Assembly: GCA_963930775.1 (NCBI GenBank)
Contig: OZ005702.1
Location: 2,170,001-2,234,000, forward strand
Direction of reading: 5' to 3'
Length of the DNA: 64,000 bases
Source: Cliona cf. orientalis
Lineage: Eukaryota > Porifera > Demospongiae > Clionaida > Clionaidae
The notes beneath the pieces are model-generated. The model searched no databases and was not told the origin of the DNA. It was given only the letters and a program-made list of their open reading frames with translations. Position numbers and translations under genes: made by a program. This document shows positions 24,452 to 35,245 of this stretch, in pieces. The first letter of the stretch is position 1. Every line of letters starts with the position of its first letter.

Positions 24452-25009
24452 CAGGTAGGACAGGCTTGACCTTTGGCTAATACCGTAGATCGGGATATTT
24501 TCGCCAGTAAAATATTTCACTTGTAAATTTTTCGTGTAGTCTAATTTTCGCCGCCAGGCTGAACTTGGTATAGGTCGTCATACATTACGCAAATACTTCG
24601 CGCGTTTAATTTTCGCCACCTAAGCAACTGGCGAAAAATTTTTAACGGTAAAAATTTCGGTAGTTCACTAATTAAATCGCTAGTAGAGGCTTTCGTGAAA
24701 ATTTTTAGAGGATATCATTGCGATTTTCGAACTCAGCACTATTGATTTAGTGGGGGATTCCCTCTTAGTTAGCACTGTAGAGCAATTTTTACGCCTTTGG
24801 AATGTTAATCAAAGCGGCTAATTGACATTCCAAGGACCTAAAACTTGCTTTACTGTGCTAACTAAGAGGGGCTCCCCCACTAAATCAATAGTGCTGAGTT
24901 CGAAAATCGTACCAATATCCTCGAAAAATCTTTACGAAAGCCTCTACTAGCGATTTAATTATAATTAGTGAACTATTAGCCAAAGGTCAAGCCTGTCCTA
25001 CCTCCTCTG
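24452..25009. mobile_element. 558-bp hairpin element (hAT-like) with a nested MITE
   Basis: Two long arms fold on each other, from GTAGGACAGGCTTGACC on the left to GGTCAAGCCTGTCCTAC on the right, through the CTAGTAGAGGCTTTCG/CGAAAGCCTCTACTAG pair, with a loop near 24,790. GTGTGTCAT flanks both sides (24443-24451, 25010-25018) and occurs once at the matching site near 37,217. The duplication of 8-9 bp and CAG ends fit hAT. The left arm alone is split by the TA element at 24481-24662. It lies between A'2 and B-psi. Confidence 0.8.
24481..24662. mobile_element. TA-flanked MITE nested in the hairpin element
   Basis: The right arm of the host hairpin reads straight through (rc: GGCTAATAGTTCACTAATT), whereas the left arm has GGCTAATA, then this element, then TAGTTCACT. 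The TA is duplicated at 24481-24482 and 24661-24662. It is related to 5122-5328. Confidence 0.88.
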
Positions 25010-25071
25010 GTGTGTCATAGGGTGGAGCATTGTCACTTGAGATATTCGTGACTCAGACTCAGAGAAACATC

Positions 25072-25190
25072 ATGGCTACAACAGGACAGGAGCGGCGCCA
25101 CCGGCGACGGCCGCCATGCAGCTAACCTCAGGAACGGTCATGTACTACCCTCCAGGCACAGCCGGTGTACCACAAGGAGCTGTATTGATG
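25072..25190 (+). pseudogene. B-psi: lone, frameshifted first exon of a B gene
   Basis: It matches B2 exon 1 (37289-37441) but lacks 34 bases after MATT, which throws it out of frame to an early stop. Donor GTAAGG remains. No exon 2 or 3 follows: the homology to B2 intron 1 stops at about 25,803 and gives way to sequence matching 11,905 onward. The loss is explained by the tandem-duplication junction. Confidence 0.8.
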
Positions 25191-25203
25191 GTAAGGCACA
25201 CCA

Positions 25204-25413
25204 CATATAGCGGGAAATTTTCGAGGGAGAAAAATTTCACGAATTTCGCGAATGTACAGTCACCCACGAAAGTTTTCTCCACGAAATGTTAAGCATGCCA
25301 CACCCATTACGCAATCAGTTTTAATACATTCCGCGAAAGTTTTCTCTGCGAAATGCTCCCTTCCTATCGATCCGTGAAATTTTTCTCCCTTGAAAGTTTC
25401 CCGCTATACGGTA
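25204..25413. mobile_element. TA-flanked MITE of the TATAGCGGGAAA family
   Basis: The ends TATAGCGGGAAATTTTCGAG and the inverse TTTCCCGCTATACGGTA bound it. The matching site in B2 intron 1 near 37,454 (CACATACATGTATGG) is empty, so TA is the target. Confidence 0.8.
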
Positions 25414-25813
25414 CATGTATAGTAGTCACAGTCATAATCATACACACACACTGCACTTACTTTACGTAAGAGATGGACCCATGATGTGTACGTTTATAGA
25501 GATGTGGGCACTGATCAAAAATTTCTGAGCTCCACCCACTCCATACTGATTCCAGATACCGGATGAATAGGGGCAGAAAAGATAATTATTTCATCTCGCT
25601 GGTGTCACTTTAATAGGGGGTTTGTAGGGGTTGTCATGTAGCTGACTCTGCGGTGGCCACTGGTATGCTTGATCGAAGGAAGCTCCTATCGTTATTGCCT
25701 TAATTGCAGTACTAGCTACTGGATAAGCGCCCAGGGACACATGCATGAAGTGGGTGGAATGGATCTATTTCCATCATAGGATAATACGTTATGTACTAAT
25801 CTTGTAAGTACAT

Positions 25814-27056
25814 AGACTACCAGGGGAATTCTCCAGATCCATATCCACTGCCAATAATGTAATGAATTATGCTGTCTGAATGTCCAACTGAAGCACTTAT
25901 GCCATGGCCATGCAATTGCAACGTAAACAATACAAACACGAGTGCCTTATATGGTTGTCAAATTAAAACAGTACCAGTCACATGCTCTTAGTTCAGTTGT
26001 GCTTCATCCACTTCCATAATATTATTATAGTATGCCCGGGATGATTGATCAAGGCTGTAGCATGATGCCGTTGAATCATGCACTGAAAGGAATGTTGTAC
26101 TATAATATCGGTGGCTATAAATTAAGCCAAATGGGTCGTTGGTGGTAACGACCTTTATTGAGAAAATTCAGAGCCTCAATGGAGCCTTTCTGAGACTTGA
26201 AAATCAGTAAGTAAGTTTATGTAGAGTATCTGACGTCTGTATCTAGTGAATACATTGAAGCTGAGACCTACTTTCTCTGACAAGTACCACTGGCCGAACT
26301 TCACGTGTTCTCTTGGCTGCCGTGGATAAAATTAATAAAGCTAGCCATGATCGAACACACTAAATTGACGACCTTTACCATATTATGCACCATGGTAACT
26401 ATCCGGCTACTGGGGATGTGGTCAAGTTTTCATTATTATGATAAAATAATTACAGTTGCGGTGATAATTAATAATAAAATTAATTAGGAAACTTGATAAT
26501 AGTTTTTATATTATGTACAATGTATACACAATGGATGATGATTGAACCGGATTGATGCTGCTGACAAGAAGCCTATTAAGTACCAGTTATAAAAATTTAA
26601 TAATGGCAATATAATATAGGGGGAAAAATAATAATAATATGTAGCATGATTATACAATGGAGGTATTTAGCTATTATTATAAGGTTTTATACGTGCATGT
26701 ACACCCTCCATGGATGTCCTCTTATGAATATCTAGGGAGGCTTGTCCAGGGGGTTAAAAAATTCATGATTAAATTTAATGATGGAAGGAGAATATTAATT
26801 TTTGCCAAAAAATTGTGAACAAACCTCAATTTGGATTAAGTACCGAGTGGGAGTGATGGTGCACCTAATTATTTTGTGCAGAATAATGATCTACCGATAA
26901 TAAGGATTATCTATAGGGCGTGAGGATGGTTAAATTGTGTCCCGGGAAAGGGGGGTGGGGCTTGCTGGTCATCCATAGAGGGTAGCTAGCTACATAGGAA
27001 TAGCTAAATTAAAGTTTTTACGAACTTGGTGCTATAAAATAATTGATGTAACTCAC
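25814..27056. other. Gene-free interval; start of tandem unit 2
   Basis: From 25,814 (GACTACCAGGGGAATTCTCC) the sequence follows 11,903 onward. Parts near 26,165-26,340 match 36,370-36,550. No exon is seen. Confidence 0.6.
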
Positions 27057-27160
27057 TGTTTTGGCCGTAATAATTATTACCAGAGATACAAGCACCTTCA
27101 GTAATTCAACCAATCATAGCTAATGCAAAACGCAGAGTGAACATGTTTTGCCCTCAAGCT
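27057..27160 (-). pseudogene. Relic of a D-class exon 3
   Basis: Both ends match D1 exon 3 and its splice borders, but about 65 bp in the middle, covering the loop and the start of membrane segment 2, are missing. It stands alone, without exons 1 or 2. Confidence 0.7.
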
Positions 27161-27923
27161 CTGCAATCATAATATTTTGTCACTATATATACAACCATGG
27201 CAAGTACTTGTAATCGCAAGTTTGAAGGTGTTAATGAGCATAGACGTATGTACTTATGTGCTTCTTGCAAAGATCAGCCTGCATGCGCATGCAGGCAAAA
27301 TTAAAATTAAATCTAATGAGGATCATGCTAACAAAATGTATGTAACAGGTACACGTATATATCCTATTGAGCCCAAGGATGCATGATTTCATTAATCAAG
27401 AACTAAAGTTATGGATTCGAAGACGATCAGATACCATCATAGTCCTAATCATAAACTATGCTGACTAGGGATCGGTGGCTATGGCAATGTACTTTCCGAA
27501 TGAACTTTAATTCATTTGCAAGACTCTGTGACCAAGAATATTAAATGGCTAACACCCTCTGCTGGAGGACACTGCTAAGACAGATCTAGAGTGGGAGGAG
27601 CTCACTCATGCAGAGTGTACCCGGGCCTGCAGCCTGGAATGAAAAGTGCACAGTACTGAGCCTTGTTCCCCAAGTTCTCTGATATCATACTTTGGAGACA
27701 CTTGAAAGATATTGTGATAGTAGATTACTCTTGTTTCTACTTCATTTCAAATTGGTCATCATACATATTAAATACAGTTCATGAGTTTATGTGTATGATG
27801 ACAGTTTTTCGGTGATACAAAACATTATTACAACAGTTTTGTAATAATAGGACATAGTGACATGTAATAATATTATTATACAATAGATGATGATTAAACC
27901 AGATGCTGCTGACAAGAAGCAGT

Positions 27924-30900
27924 TCACTCTAAAAAGTAAGTGCAATCTGAAAAAAAAATAATAAGTAGTATAATACCATACTTAATCTAATACTATGCAT
28001 GGAAAAAAATAATAATTTCAATTTTGAAAAACGCGTGTTTTTTCTGGTAAAGGTCGTCAATCGCTCCATATAAACGTTATGAGAATTCGTAAAATGCTAA
28101 TTTATTGCGTTAAATTGGATCATGCGTTGTATTCGATTAATTACGGTATATGGTACAATGAGTTATAAATTTTATACATGCATGTATACCCTCCATGGAT
28201 GACCTTTATGAACGTCTATATTATATAGGAAGGCTCGTCCAGGGGGTTAAAAATGTTTAATGAAGGATTGTGAACATAATACCGGTAGCTCAACTAAGGA
28301 TCCAGTACTAGTGGGAGCTATCATAATATGTTATAGTTAATGCGTGCGCGGAGTGCAGTACGCGATTTACAGCACGAGAGGAGTGGTCGAGTGGCTGATA
28401 AAGCACGAGGCGAAGCCGAGTGCTTTATCAGACACGAGACCACTCCTCGAGTGCTGTAAATCGTGTACTGCACGACCAAGCGCACGCATTAACTGGCTTA
28501 TTGTATGACACTCTGTTGTGGACCGCCATGACAGCCTCTAGTACTGGTAAGTTCAAGTTACATACAGGGCCGCTTGTATACCCGTTGATCCGTCACTTTT
28601 TAAAATTTATTTTTATGAAAAACGGTCAAACAAAGCTTTATTTTCAAAAGTAGCAAGGCATACGTACGCAGATCAGTGCTCTCTGACTTTGACAGTTTGT
28701 AGGTAGCTAGCTCTGAGTAGCTAAATCTTAGTCAAGGCTGTCTAACACAAAAATACTGACCTTTGACAATTTGAAAGCTTCTTTGTGACAACCGTTCAGT
28801 CTAGAAGTTAGTCTGAACAGTAACAAGGCGAATACTTGCTTCTTTTAGACCTTCAAAAACTTAAATTTCTAATTAAAGCCCGCTAGCGTGCTTTATGGCC
28901 AATAATGAACGTGCATTATTGGCCATATATATTGAGCACGCTCTACGTGTACCGGATATAAAGCACGGGCGGTGCCTTTGATGTTATATGGCTTCATACA
29001 ATAAATATTATTATAGTGATGGTGCTCCTATAGTATAAGGAATAATGACATACCGTATAGCGGGAAACTTTTGAGGGAGAAAACTTTCACGGATTTCGCG
29101 ATTTTTCAGCCATCTGCGAAAGTTTTCTCCACGAAATTCTAGGCATGCCATACCCATTATGCGACCAATTTTACCATTCCGTGAAAGTTTTCTCCGCGAA
29201 ATGCTCCTTTCCTATTGATCCGCGAAAATTTTCTCCCTCGAAAATTTCCTGCTATACGGTAATTAACGGTTATCAATAGGGCATGGAGGTGATTGAATTT
29301 TGTCCAGTGGGGCCTTGCTGGTCATCCTTAAAGGGGTACATGTACAAGAATAGCCAAATTTATGAACTCAGTGTTATAGTAACTCACAATTTTTGCCGTA
29401 AAAATTACTAGAGATACAAGCATATTCAGTAATCCAACCAATCATCGCCACTGCCAAGCATAGAGTGAACATGATGTTCAGCACAGTGAGAATGAGAGCA
29501 TTTCTGCCGTACATCCTTGCTGTAGGATAATTCTTGGAATGTTTAGCCCTCAAGCTCTGCAATCATAATAATAATTATTTTGTCACTAGCTATATACAAC
29601 TATGGCAAGTATTAAATTTTGTTGTCCAGTAAATTGCAATTTTGTTTACTTAAGTCTGTTTCACAATATGCATGATGCTACACAATGCGTTGTGTTGCAT
29701 CGCCACTTGCATTGACACTTGTATATAGACTTGGATCCTATCCTTGCATTCCTCTGTGTTGCACTCTTGCATGAGATATCATTAAATTATATCACTCAAG
29801 TATTTATTTGCATTCACAAATAACGCAACACAAGACCTTGTGTCATGAACCGGCCTTTCAAGGTGTTAATGGGCATCAAGACCTTATGTCATGAACCGGC
29901 CTTTCAAGGTGTTAATGGGCATCAAGCATGAGCATGATCATGTACTTGCATACTGCAAAGATCAGCCCACATGCAATAATATGATGCCATACCCCTGACA
30001 AATTCAGCAAAGTGTATGCAATACATTGAGCCCAACTGGGCAAGGATATGTTTTCATTAATCAAGAAATAAAATTAGTTTGAAGACGATCAGATACCGTC
30101 GTAATTGCTCGAAGCGCTCTTCTGATCGAGGGGTTCCATAGTACAATTATAAACAGTACCCACTTAGGATATAATGCCAATATTATAATACCATGCATAG
30201 TTCTTAGACTACGATTAGTTGTTTCCCATTTCCCGCCTGCATCCTTTCCACAATTTCCATATTGTTTATTCATTATAGTGTATTAGTATACCTGCTCTTA
30301 TCTGGTGTCTAACCTGAGAGTGGATGCTTGCTCAGGACACTATGATTAATTATTAAATTTTTTACCATTGCTGCAAGAATGGTAGCTGGAATACCAAACG
30401 CCAGAGAGACTATGTTGAGGAAGGCACAGAGCATCATTGTCACCAACGCCAGTATGAGGAAGTCATGAGGTCCGGGATAGTCTGGTGGTGGAGCAGCTAT
30501 CATGGTTGGCATTTGTCCGGCCACCTGAGTTAATAATAATAATTCTCGTTGGTGCGTACGGTACTTCTATGATATGCCCATGTACACTGTTGAAATTATG
30601 CTGAAACAGGCATATTTAATATCAAATTCCAGGCCAGACAACCTCGTTCCCATGTCATAATATTATGCATGCACCCCGAGTTGTTCTTCAAAATTAATTT
30701 AATTATGCCATGCGTGTGCAACGCTGAAAAACTGGGCTTAGTTGTGACTCTGTTTAATAGTTAGCAGCTTGAGTAGCTAGCTATAGGACTCGAATATTTG
30801 TAATAAGTTTTATAGATGGACTCACCATATTAATATTACCCTGTGGCCGCCATGCCTGAGGCAGTGCTCCACTGGCACTGAGGAATTGTTCTCGAGGTTG

Positions 30901-31008
30901 CTGGCCCTCGCCTGGTAGCTGATTTTCGCTGTATTCAGGAGGCGGATAGGTCATCAATACCGACTGCTCATCTGCCTCATCACTTGACAGTGACTCTTGG
31001 GATGCCAT
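27924..31008 (-). CDS. Dispanin/CD225-like protein D2 (177 aa, 4 exons)
   Basis: Exons are 31008-30826, 30524-30366, 29556-29388 and 27946-27924; 534 bases, 178 in-phase codons. Layout is as in D1: an acidic N-terminus with PPPEYSEN (PPEY), PPDY in exon 2, membrane segment 1, the loop SLRAKHSKNYPTARMYGRN, and segment 2. Exon 4 gives YCTYFLE after a long intron enlarged by a MITE (29051-29261) and a palindromic repeat (28335-28494). The far position of exon 4 makes it the least certain part. D2 shares a 202-bp divergent promoter with C3. Confidence 0.74.
28335..28494. repeat. 160-bp palindrome with TAATGCGTGCG arms
   Basis: The left arm AGTTAATGCGTGCGCGGAGT and its downstream continuation pair with the right arm ending CGCACGCATTAACT. 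The turn lies near 28,415 within CACGAGGCGAAGCCGAGTG. A second short palindrome (GGCCAATAATG/CATTATTGGCC) lies at about 28,896-28,924. They may be parts of one transposon spanning about 28.33-28.99 kb. Confidence 0.7.
29051..29261. mobile_element. TA-flanked MITE of the TATAGCGGGAAA family
   Basis: The ends TACCGTATAGCGGGAAACTT and AAATTTCCTGCTATACGGTA are inverted. It lies in the last intron of D2 and encodes nothing. Confidence 0.78.
29831..29922. repeat. 46-bp tandem duplication
   Basis: Units 29831-29876 and 29877-29922 differ at one base and contain ATGAACCGGCCTTTCAAGG. It lies in the intron between D2 exons 2 and 3. Confidence 0.9.
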
Positions 31009-31210
31009 CGTGTACCAATCTATGATCAGACTCGACTGGTAGTCTTCTTGTCGTTGGCGAGGGCGTGGTCGACAGGGGTTCATCAATGATCGATCGATCG
31101 TGATTATTAGTAAACAATACGTCATGCTTTAGTAATTTGGGGTTGTCGTTTGTATGACCTCTTCTACCCCCTTTCCCACATCAGAGAAAGAAATCTGTTA
31201 GCAATTGATC
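31009..31210. promoter_or_regulatory. Shared promoter region between D2 and C3
   Basis: The 202-bp spacer between divergent starts is alike to the D1/C1 spacer. No named site is claimed. Confidence 0.5.
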
Positions 31211-32442
31211 ATGGCTACCGTCTCTCAACCAGCGGCTGGCCAGCCAATGTTCGTGCCTCCTGCTGGAAACCAAGTGATCTCTTATCATCCCCAAATGGCT
31301 GGAGGAGCAGTGATCATGGTGAGACCCAGAGCTAGCTGCCCTGGCATATATGTGAAAAGTCACTCTAGAAATTCTCAAAATTAATTATACAGGTCATACT
31401 GTGGCTAGCTGATACGCTATGTTTTACTGTATAAATTATATAAATTTATGTAGCCCGTGGTTGCCACCCAACCTCCCAACTACGAATACACACCAAATGA
31501 CTTCATGGTTCTCTCTCTCATCACTATTATCCTCTGTGGCATTTTCTCTCCGCTGACTTTGCTGTTGAGTCTTCCAGCTCTTTGCCTTTCTATACAAGTG
31601 AGTGTGTTAATTATAGTGATTGCTGTTTCATAAACTATTGATTGGTATGTTACCTTCGTACATGTATTTATCATTTGTTATAATAGTATACTGTCCCTGT
31701 ATAGAAGCTGCTTGCCCAGGACACTAGCTACACCACATTAAATGGTACTCACCACGCATGTTATGTCAACTAAGGCCATTGCCTTTGCAAGGAGTATGGT
31801 GGCTAAATCCATACACACGCTAGATTTCTATAATACATGTAAGAATATTTCTGTAATGCATATGGGGGCCGGAAGCAAGTGTATGTATATTATATCCCGG
31901 ATAGGCGCCCATGTGGGCCAAATTGCTAGTTATGTTTAATCGTCTATGGGTGCTTAAGAGTACCGTATTATGAGAATCATTATTATTAACACCATTAGAG
32001 TAGGAAGAATGCCAAAGCTGGAGCTATCAAGGTCGCCAGAAAGCAAGGAATAGCTGCTGCCTACCTGAGTGTTGGTGCCATTGTTGCTGCTCTGTTAGTT
32101 GCTTGTCTCATCACAGGATTCATCATAGGCTTTCTTGGTCCACCGTATAAACGACGATACTGTGACAGGACTGGTAGCTGCACCTGGTAAGTATTAATTA
32201 AAATACTCAGGGGAGCACCATGGAATCCACCTGAAAATATTACTGTGCTAGTACCTTTGTTAATAAAACTACTAGTGTTGAGCATGCATCGGAACAATGT
32301 CATTTCCCTAGGAGAGCATGATCTCTGACCCCTGTGTATACGATATTATTATTGTGCTATCGCATGCCTTAATTTCTCCGCTCTCCAACATTAATAAATC
32401 TGTTAATTTTTGTCCCCATTAATCAACATTATTTTTATCAGA
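31211..32442 (+). CDS. Dispanin/CD225-like protein C3 (146 aa)
   Basis: Exons are 31211-31318, 31454-31597 and 31999-32186; the stop is either the TGA formed on splicing to 32442 or the TAA read just past the donor. The N-terminus MATVSQPAAGQP is followed by PPNYEYTPND and membrane segment 1, the loop SRKNAKAGAIKVARKQG and segment 2 ending GFIIGFLGPPYKRR. It is nearly identical to C1/C2 in exons 2 and 3 but exists once here, without the tandem exon copy. C3 is the best guide to the ancestral C gene. Confidence 0.78.
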
Positions 32443-33411
32443 TACTGATACACGCATCCTACGCAGAGGAACTTTCTCATAGATGGTAAAATTCAAGTGA
32501 TCAGACGAATTAATCTATATCTACTTAATTGCATTGTACTATCCATAATCACCCACTAATTAATAACATTTGACCTGTACTTCATCGGTTTTTATATCAT
32601 GTATCCATGGCTTGTATATTATAATAATAATATCATTATTGGTGCATATTGTTTACTGATTTGACTTGAGTCCTGTGACTCATGAATCAACTTGGTCTTG
32701 AACCGGATTATTGACTATGAATATCATTATAATGGGATTCTAGAAGACCCATACCTTAGCTAATAGACTATTATTTTGCTACATAATTACACCTATCTGT
32801 GTGCATAATTAAGTCCAATCACTGACAGTTTATTCAACATGCATGCATGAATATGAATGATAATACTAATAGCTATTAATATAATATTATTATATTATTA
32901 AAAATACCAGGGGCATGCAGATCCAGGAGTTGAGGAAGGGGGGAGCACAAAGATAAGCGCGCATGCAATATTTCTGGCCACGGTATGGTTTTATGAAAGA
33001 AAAGGTTGAAGATACTAGAAACAGGGCCGTAGGAAGCAAATTTTGAGTGGTCGGGCCCGTCATTGGTATATAGCAAGACTGTGACCACAATGCATAATAC
33101 GACTATTGCTTTGCTGGGGCATGCAAGGTGCACATACCACCAACAGTATTAAATTTTACCAAAAGTTCGATCAGAAAAGTGGTCAGACCATGGCTTGACC
33201 AGCCTGACCAGCTCCTACGGCCTTAATGAAACATTGAAGTTTTATAGCAAGACCAATAGATCAATAAAATTAATGAGAAGGCTCACTGCTGAAGGGGGGG
33301 GGCACTGACTCCTTCAAATTCCTCTGGATCCGCCACTGTACACTTTGATAATGACAATAATAATATAATAATAATATTGAAGAGATTGAGTTAAACTTGC
33401 TGGCTCATCAA

Positions 33412-34841
33412 TTAATCGAATGGATCATAGCAACCTGCCATTAATTGGTAATATTAAATTTTTTTGAAGTTAATTATCACACATTCATATTAAATTTTGT
33501 ACTGAATACATACCAGGGTCTTTGAAGTAGCCATAACGAAAATAATCATATGAGCATCCCAGCGTGAGGCCAGTGATCAGTAGACCTATGCACAGGGTGA
33601 AGAGAATGTTCAAAACAGTCGTCACTAAGGAGTATACGTTCCATAGATCTTGCAATTGGCCTTAGAGTATTCTCTGTTGCTTTTTGCATTTTTACTCTAA
33701 AAAATCAAGCATGTAAAGTTGTATTATAGTTCAGATCCTCAAATTGAAGTGCAGATTAGTGTATGATCTGATGAATAATTATTATGACCATGTGACCTTA
33801 TCGCCAAGATTATGTATATACACTAATCATTTTAATAGCTTCTTAAAACTGACACAGTGGTCACAGAGCTAGCGCTAGTCTTGTCCTCAGACCCTACTAA
33901 GGAGGAAAAGGGTTTGGTGAACTTGGGCAGAATTGATATCCTTGGGCCTGAGTTTTCCACAAGATCGCAGCTCTGCCATGGAGACCAACATTAATCAGAT
34001 CAAAGCACACAATAGTCTTGTCGGCACACATCATAGAATGATAACAGAAGATTTGGCCAACGTACACTAGACCCTTTTACCCTTTGCTCCTCGAGGGTGG
34101 GGTCTGGGAATTAATGAGACTCTCACAATGTAGATCAACTTGAAATATGTATTATTCAATTTGATACGGGAGAACTCAAGATCATGTGACTCACTAGTGC
34201 AGAGAAAGTTATTGCTGGAATTCCAAAGCCCAAAGACAGCAAATTAAGAATTGCACAGATGATGGCGGTAATTATGGCGAGAATAAGAAAGTCATGGGGA
34301 GCTTTGTGGGGAGCTACTGGAACAGCAACTAATGTGGGAAGTTGTAATTGATATCCTGGATCACCGACTGGTGGGGCTTGTTAGTGGTATCTAAATAATA
34401 GTTAGCCACCGAGGACAAGGGATCTACAGTATTTAGCATCCTGATGGCCCTGAGCTGTGACACCCGAGCGTAGCGAGGGTGTTACTAAGGGGACAAAGGG
34501 ATGCTAAATACTGTGGATCCCATTGGCCGAGGTGAGCTAAGTTATTTAGAGTTTTACAATTGTTGCTATAGTAGCACAGCTATTTGCCTTGGAGCTCTCA
34601 TAATACCATGGATTTACAAGTAAATAAGTAAAACCTACGTTGAAGCTACAAGTAACTAAGCTATAGCTACTTAGTTACCTCCTATTGACCAATCAGATTA
34701 CAGGAAAGTAGCAGTAAAATTCTAAGATCACTTACAGCTACGTACTGAACTGGTCCTTGTTGGTGACCTAGGTGAAGGGAGTCGCAGGCCAGGGGAGCCA
34801 CAGCTAACCTCGTGGTGATCATCCTCAGGTTCTGTGGCCAT
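33412..34841 (-). pseudogene. Dispanin A'3, decayed copy of A'1
   Basis: Exon 1 (34841-34736) has lost bases and shifts frame compared with A'1. Exon 2 (34377-34195) reads correctly through segment 1 but its acceptor has changed so that one base is missing. Exon 3 (33696-33514) has two extra bases after YGTY and stops early. Exon 4 (33434-33412) is intact. Three separate lesions make a dead gene likely. None of the lesions is shared with A'1, so both copies decayed independently after duplication. Confidence 0.75.
34405..34530. repeat. Palindromic repeat with AGTATTTAGCATCC arms
   Basis: GGGATCTACAGTATTTAGCA and TGCTAAATACTGTGGATCCC are inverted around a short ACACCCGAGCGTAGCGAGGG stem. The A'1 locus lacks it. 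It lies in intron 1 of A'3. Confidence 0.65.
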
Positions 34842-35245
34842 CTCTGGTGCGCATTGATTGACTGAAGCACACATAATATTATAAGCATAATTATAAACTG
34901 TTTCCTACAGCTATATCTCTTGTCTATTCGATTCAGGGCTTGCTTAGTCTTGTGCTGAATCGTTAAATTTAACGCGACTCAGGAAAGGTATAATAATATA
35001 ATTATACCTGAGGTGATAACAGACTACTTTGCTATAATAATATCATACCGTCTGATTAAGTAACGCTTAGCTGTATGAAATTTTAATCTGGATGGATCAC
35101 TGACAGTTCATACAACATAAACAATAACGATAACTAATGAGAACTTAATTGGCATGACATTATAGGCTATGAAATATTGTCATTACACCAGTAACATAAT
35201 AATTATTATTGAAAGAGATTGAGTTAAACTTGCTGGTTCATCCAT

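Noticed and set aside
29831-29922. CRISPR-like repeat
   Set aside because: There are only two adjacent copies without spacers, in an animal gene intron.
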